Assembly (NCBI GenBank): GCA_003586115.2 | Contig: QVOM02000053.1 | Span: 5,623,316 to 5,687,315 of the forward strand | DNA: 64,000 bases | Direction: 5' to 3' | From: Salvator merianae | Taxonomy: Eukaryota; Chordata; Lepidosauria; Squamata; Teiidae | Shown: in pieces, positions 59,589-64,000 of the stretch | Layout: each line of letters opens with the position of its first letter | How positions within the stretch are numbered: the stretch's first letter is position 1 | The notes under the pieces: generated by a model | The model's input: only the letters and a program-made list of their open reading frames with translations | What the model was told of the DNA's origin: nothing | Database searches by the model: none | Position numbers and translations under genes: made by a program

Positions 59589-60565
59589 ACCTTATATTGG
59601 CAGGTGTTCTTTGGACCCTATCTTCTGTGTGGATCTTTGTAAGAAAAGACTCACAGAGCACTGATTACCTAAGCCTGGGAATTATGCCTTTGTATGTTCA
59701 TATTTTAGAAAACTACCCAGTCTTTTCAGACTACTATATTTTGCTCTCTTTCTGCTTTGTTAAGAAAACCAACAGGTCAGGATTACTGAGAGGAAAGCAT
59801 AACCAAAAGAAGTAGGTCATTCTATATCTTGGAGGTGGCTGATGACAAAAGGAAAGTCATGCAAGAATGCATTGCTTTTTAAAGGACTCTATGGGAGCAT
59901 GTAAGTGTTTACTTATTACAGTATGCAATATACTTCTTACCCTTAATGCTTTAATTGCACACAGTTATCACGCAGTAGTACTGAGCTGCTAACATTTCTG
60001 AGTAGCTCCATGTCGAGCTAGGTGGACCAATCTCCTCATTTTGCTAAGGAAGCCTCCTATAGTCCACTGGGCATGTGGCCAGAAGCAGAGAGCCATTTAC
60101 AATGATTGCATAAAATAACCATCAGAAGCTAAAGGGGATAAATTGTGCCCTGATGGGATTTTTTCCCCCCTCATCAGTTTCAAAGGGTGCGCCTCAAAAC
60201 CCATAAATAAGAAAGGAGATAAAACGAGAGGGGAGGATGACTGAGGAGAGATTGAGAGAGATGAGCTAGCACTTCTCCACATTAATAAGTAAGAATTCAG
60301 TAGAAAGCATCCAGTGATCATTTGAAGGGATAGCTCATCTCTCACACAGAAAGCAGCCTTTCCATTCATTTCCTGCTTTGAATCTCTTATCCTTCAAAGG
60401 GATTCCACTAGTTTTCATATTTCTATGGCTTTTGACTATTTCTAATAAAATAGACTCTAGACTACAAACATATACACTTGAAAGTGTTTTAGGCTGTTTA
60501 TATCATGACTTTGGCTGTAATAAATGTAGAAATGAAAGTTTTGAAGAAATCACATCTGGTGATAG
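59589..60565. other. Intron sequence, nothing recognised
   Basis: No transposon or gene identified; short featureless frames only. Confidence 0.4.
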
Positions 60566-60719
60566 GTTTCTTCTTTTTCTTCTTTTTCTTCGATTTCTTC
60601 TCTTCTCTGCTCTTCTCTTCTCTTCTCTTCTCCTTCCTTCCTCTCTTTCTCTTTCTCTTTCTCTTTCTCTTTCTCTTTCTCTTTCTCTTTCTCTTTCTCT
60701 TTCTCTTTCTCTTTCTCTT

Positions 60720-60768
<49 letters not shown>

Positions 60769-60770
60769 TC
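60566..60770 (+). repeat. 200-bp polypyrimidine tract (TTCTTT)(TCTTC)(CTTTCT)n(CT)n(TTTC)n
   Basis: Compound T/C tract with a main array of about 14-15 CTTTCT hexamers, then CT and TTTC units. It ends CTTCTCCACAG, a 3' splice-site look-alike on the plus strand. On the CDH8-sense strand it is a 200-nt GAA/GAAA-rich purine tract. Confidence 0.97.
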
Positions 60771-61675
60771 CACAGTTAACATTTTCCTTCATGGGCATGC
60801 TTTCTAAGGGAAAGTATGTAGGTGACAGGGATACTAGACATTGCTTTCAGCTGTATTTATTTATTTATTTGTATTGTCTTTCTTGGTATTTAAGGATAAT
60901 AATTTAAAATATATATAATTTGCTACTAGAAAGAGCCTAGGGAACCGTTTCAATTTAAAACATTTACCCAATCTTAAATGTTAGTTATATAAGGATGACC
61001 AATCAAACAAAACAAATATTGAAATGGTTACTTATTTACCATCAGATTCAGCTGAGGTGAAAGCAAATGTCAGTCCATGTGCCAAATGTGCCATATTTTC
61101 AAATGTGTATACTCATAGCTCCATGGCATGTGGCAGATTACTTATGTGAATGGGCCAACGCAGACTCGGTCTCCCGGGTAAACCTTCCACTTTTTCTTAT
61201 ATATCAAATTTATAATCTGGGTAACAATATGGTGTTACAGCAGTGGCTCATTGCTCTTTACTCAAGGACCATATTTATCCTTTGCTAATTCTCTGAGACC
61301 ACATCCCAAACAGCCGCCAGATAATCAGCTGGACTAATTACCCTAGCCATAGAAAAGAAAAACCCAAAAGACCAAATGTGTCTGATTAAATAGATGGTTT
61401 TAGCCAAAGTTGGCAGCCTTGATGTCCAAGTTCCGATAAGAATTAGGTAATGAGCACTCCCATTAAAGTACTTTATTGTAGAGATTCAACAAGTTAAACC
61501 TCTTCTCCACTCCCATCACTTTTTAAAGGCTACTTCCAAACCCAGTGGTGGCTTCCATCGGCTAAAGAAATGATACCTAATTGGCCACATTGTTCCTCTG
61601 CATAGGAAATTGATGTATTTATTTCATATATGAGGTGCCACCTTGCATGTACATCTACAATTGACTGACTTTGTG
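60771..61675. other. Intron sequence, nothing recognised
   Basis: Short ATTT run at 60,856-60,870. No gene. Confidence 0.4.
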
Positions 61676-62000
61676 AACTTAAGAACGTAAGAGGAGCCTT
61701 GCTGGATCAGGTCATGGTCCATCTAGTCCAGCATCCTGTCTCATACAGTGGCCCACCAACTGCTTCTGGGCATTCTCAAGCAGAATAAAAGGCAAAACCT
61801 TCACCTGCTCTTGACTCCCTGCAAATGGGTTTTACAGGCATCCCCCTGACTTTCCAATCTGGAAACAGTACCTAGGTAGCCATTCTAGCAGCCATTGTTA
61901 CACCTGACCTCCATGAATCTGTCCAATCCATTCTTAAAGTTATCCAGACTGATTGCTGTCACCACCTCTGCCATAGACTGATGACTCTCTGGGTGACTGA
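61676..62000 (-). pseudogene. CR1 LINE 3' end, minus strand
   Basis: The plus strand reads the CR1 3' UTR in reverse: GAACTTAAGAACGTAAGAGG, then CTAGTCCAGCATCCTGTCTC, 'acagtggcccaccaactgc', and at about 61,910-61,960 'ccatgaatctgtccaatcc' and 'attcttaaagttatcc' (complement of the C-terminal FK-ELD-FM region). Decayed. Confidence 0.88.
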
Positions 62001-64000
62001 CCACATCTGCAGTGTGTTAAGTCACAACGTAAGCAACTTTGATAATTTGATGTGTGAATTTAATTTAAGGCTGCCCAAAATGTAAAAGACTATGGTAGAA
62101 TTTGCATGACACCCTTATGGCACCATAACCCAGCTACAAAGGCACAGGGTTTGCCTGGCCTTGCTCCCTCACAGCATCACTGATGTGCTGGAAAGATGCA
62201 GGTCTGCACAGGGCCGCATGCAACCAGCTGCCATCCAGCTCCAAGCATCTGAGAGGGTATTGCAAGTGCCAAACACTTCCTCCCACTCTTTGACATAGCC
62301 ATGCTGCTGTCACTCTGGTGTCCCTCAAGTAGATCAACCACAGTCCACTGTCACTGGCAGTGTCTCTTCCGTGTCTTCTAAAACAAGTTTCCCAGGCTGT
62401 GTTTGTGGTGTGTGTGTGTGTTTGGGGTAACAGCAACCGCAGCCATCTTCTTACATTGATTAGCAGCAGTGCATTAGTTGAAGTGCTGCTCAGAATCACC
62501 TATGCAGATCCTGCCCGTAAAACAGCCAATGAGAGGTTTCAGGCACTAAGAACCTATTGTTGTTCAGTCTTTCAGGTTGTTTCCCTCTGCTGAACTCTCA
62601 ATCCTCTTCATTTCAGGTGGATTGAATAAACACCTGGCAATGTCTTCTCTCTGGCCTATGCTTAATTGCATGAGTGTGTAGCTCATAATCCAAACATTCT
62701 CAGATCATTGAAAAGGAAAGGAGGAGGAGGAGGAGGAGGGGATAAGAAAGGAAAACAAGCTTCAATGTGCACATTAATGGCAAGTAGATTGTCCTGTTGC
62801 TAAAATGAAGGGGTTAAGCATCCAACCCCCTTAGATACCACTTACTAATGCCTTATCAGCTTGTGGTATGCTTGTCCTTTGTGAAATTGCTGTAGTATAA
62901 TGGAGGACACATATATCATGTTTTCTTATCATTTCCCCCTCATCTGTTGACATATAACACAAAGCATTGTTGTGTCAGACTTCATTTCATTTTTAGAAAG
63001 CCTTTCCTGTCATGTGCAAAATAAAGGGATACAGCATCCATGCCTTTGATTTTTAATCAGCCTGGGTCTAACTGAAATCAAGACATTAAGAAGTGATTAA
63101 TCTTTGCTGTGAATGAATGGAGTTTCTCTTGATGGTTCTATCATGGGAAGAAAAATTTGACAAATATGCTTGCAGAGGCTCTTCAGACATACTGATGGAT
63201 TCTGTGGGGGCCATTCTGAGCAGATCAAAGAAATGTGACTATCATCAGCATCCAAAATTAGAAGCCAAAGCTGCAGTCCTAAACTAGTTCCTTGAAGGCA
63301 AATTCAATGAAAAGGAGATGATCTATGTAATGTGTTTTTAATTTCTGGAGTACTCTCATCCTGTTAGAAGTGAACAGCATCCAAATCAGTACAACAGAGG
63401 ATATAATCTTATCAAAAATTAATTGGGACTCTGTAGACTTTAACATGTCCCCTGTCCTTTAATCTGACACAGCCTTAGTACTTAAATTCAGTGGAATTAT
63501 TTTTATGATGGAGAGACTAGAACTAGATTTTTGTCCCTGGAATTAATCAGCATCGAACCACTTTAAAATCAGCTTTCCCCAAACCAGTGAAGGGATGCTT
63601 CAGATGTCAAAAGGAACACAGAAAAGAGATAAACAAGTGGGTCATATTTTGAAGCTTCTGAATTGAGAAAAACTTCACAAAGGCCAGAAATTGTGCAACC
63701 CACAATCTCACTTCAGTGGCCTGCTGTATTTATTGTAATCTAGAGCTACTAAATTAAGGTAGATAGAAATTTCAGAATAAATTCTCCACCCTCAGCTGTA
63801 CAGCAAAGAATTAAAATTCATTTCACTTGTATCAAATGCCACACACAAAAATCCAGCTTTAGGAGTAAAGGAAGGAGCAATTGTTCTGTCTGGTTCAGTA
63901 GTTCCTTTGCAGACAGGTAATAGCTCTCCATGGTTTTAGATGGGGTCCTTCATAGCCCTGCCTAGAGATAATAAGGATCTTTTCCATACAATACAGTACA
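62001..64000. other. Intron sequence with short (TG)n and (AGG)n
   Basis: (TG)n at 62,407-62,421 and (AGG)n at 62,719-62,740. 62,134-62,500 is somewhat GC-richer with a 121-codon minus frame but no protein motif. No CpG island. Confidence 0.4.

Larger units (their letters stand above)
48404..64000 (-). other. CDH8: CDH8 intron upstream of exon 2 (partial)
   Basis: Sequence 5' of the exon 2 acceptor on the minus strand. No CpG-rich promoter or other exon was recognised here, so the transcription start is probably beyond 64,000. It contains L2 and CR1 pieces, inverted-repeat elements, a direct repeat pair and several purine/pyrimidine microsatellites. Confidence 0.65.

Noticed and set aside
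60378..60807. Long overlapping frames with SLSLSL, FLFLFL and KEKEKE runs
   Set aside because: Translations of the polypyrimidine tract in several frames; repeat artefact.
62134..62600. Possible CDH8 first exon or CpG island in a GC-richer stretch
   Set aside because: CpG remains sparse, no promoter motifs or donor site stand out, and a TG repeat lies within it.

Overview
The window is vertebrate nuclear DNA, almost certainly from a squamate reptile (lizard or snake). It has one recognisable protein-coding exon, and the rest is intron-like sequence filled with transposon fossils and long simple repeats. The squamate call rests on the repeat mixture seen together: a BovB/RTE LINE, several CR1 and L2 LINE ends, tRNA-Ala-derived SINE pieces, very long tetra- and pentanucleotide microsatellites, and small inverted-repeat DNA transposons. 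There is no bacterial-type gene, operon, CRISPR array or rRNA gene. Most open reading frames over 60 codons here are chance frames or frames through repeats.

The one gene is CDH8 (cadherin-8, a type II classical cadherin), on the minus strand. Its first coding exon lies at 47,972-48,403 with good splice sites on both sides. The exon holds 180 nt of 5' UTR with two short upstream ORFs, then 84 codons for the signal peptide, the short propeptide, the RSKR cleavage site and the first 23 residues of mature EC1, including Trp2 and Trp4. No later exon is seen at lower coordinates, so 1-47,971 is read as the intron after this exon (at least 48 kb). 48,404-64,000 is read as upstream intron; no CpG island or first exon was recognised in it.

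Layout: 1-6 kb has a SINE end, a (AGGGA)n-(AAAGG)n repeat, a CR1 tail, RFX-type motifs, a ~190-bp tandem duplication and a decayed BovB. 6-18 kb has an L2-type tail and a cluster of three related inverted-repeat transposons, one carrying an exon-like ORF. 18-25 kb has an L1-like ORF1 remnant and two copies of a second transposon family. 25-36 kb has two CR1 ends and a 147-bp foldback element. 36-48 kb has many microsatellites, a further transposon fragment and a promoter-like CCAAT cluster. 48-64 kb has CDH8 exon 2, a CORE-SINE-like piece, an L2 RT fragment, another transposon copy, a 150-bp direct repeat pair, a 200-bp pyrimidine tract and a minus-strand CR1.

I found no novel multi-gene system. 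The items most worth following up are the small transposon families, the exon-like ORF inside one of them, the foldback hairpin, the 57/58-kb duplicated pair, and possible regulatory motifs in the CDH8 introns. All repeat and gene names come from recognition by eye, without database searches.
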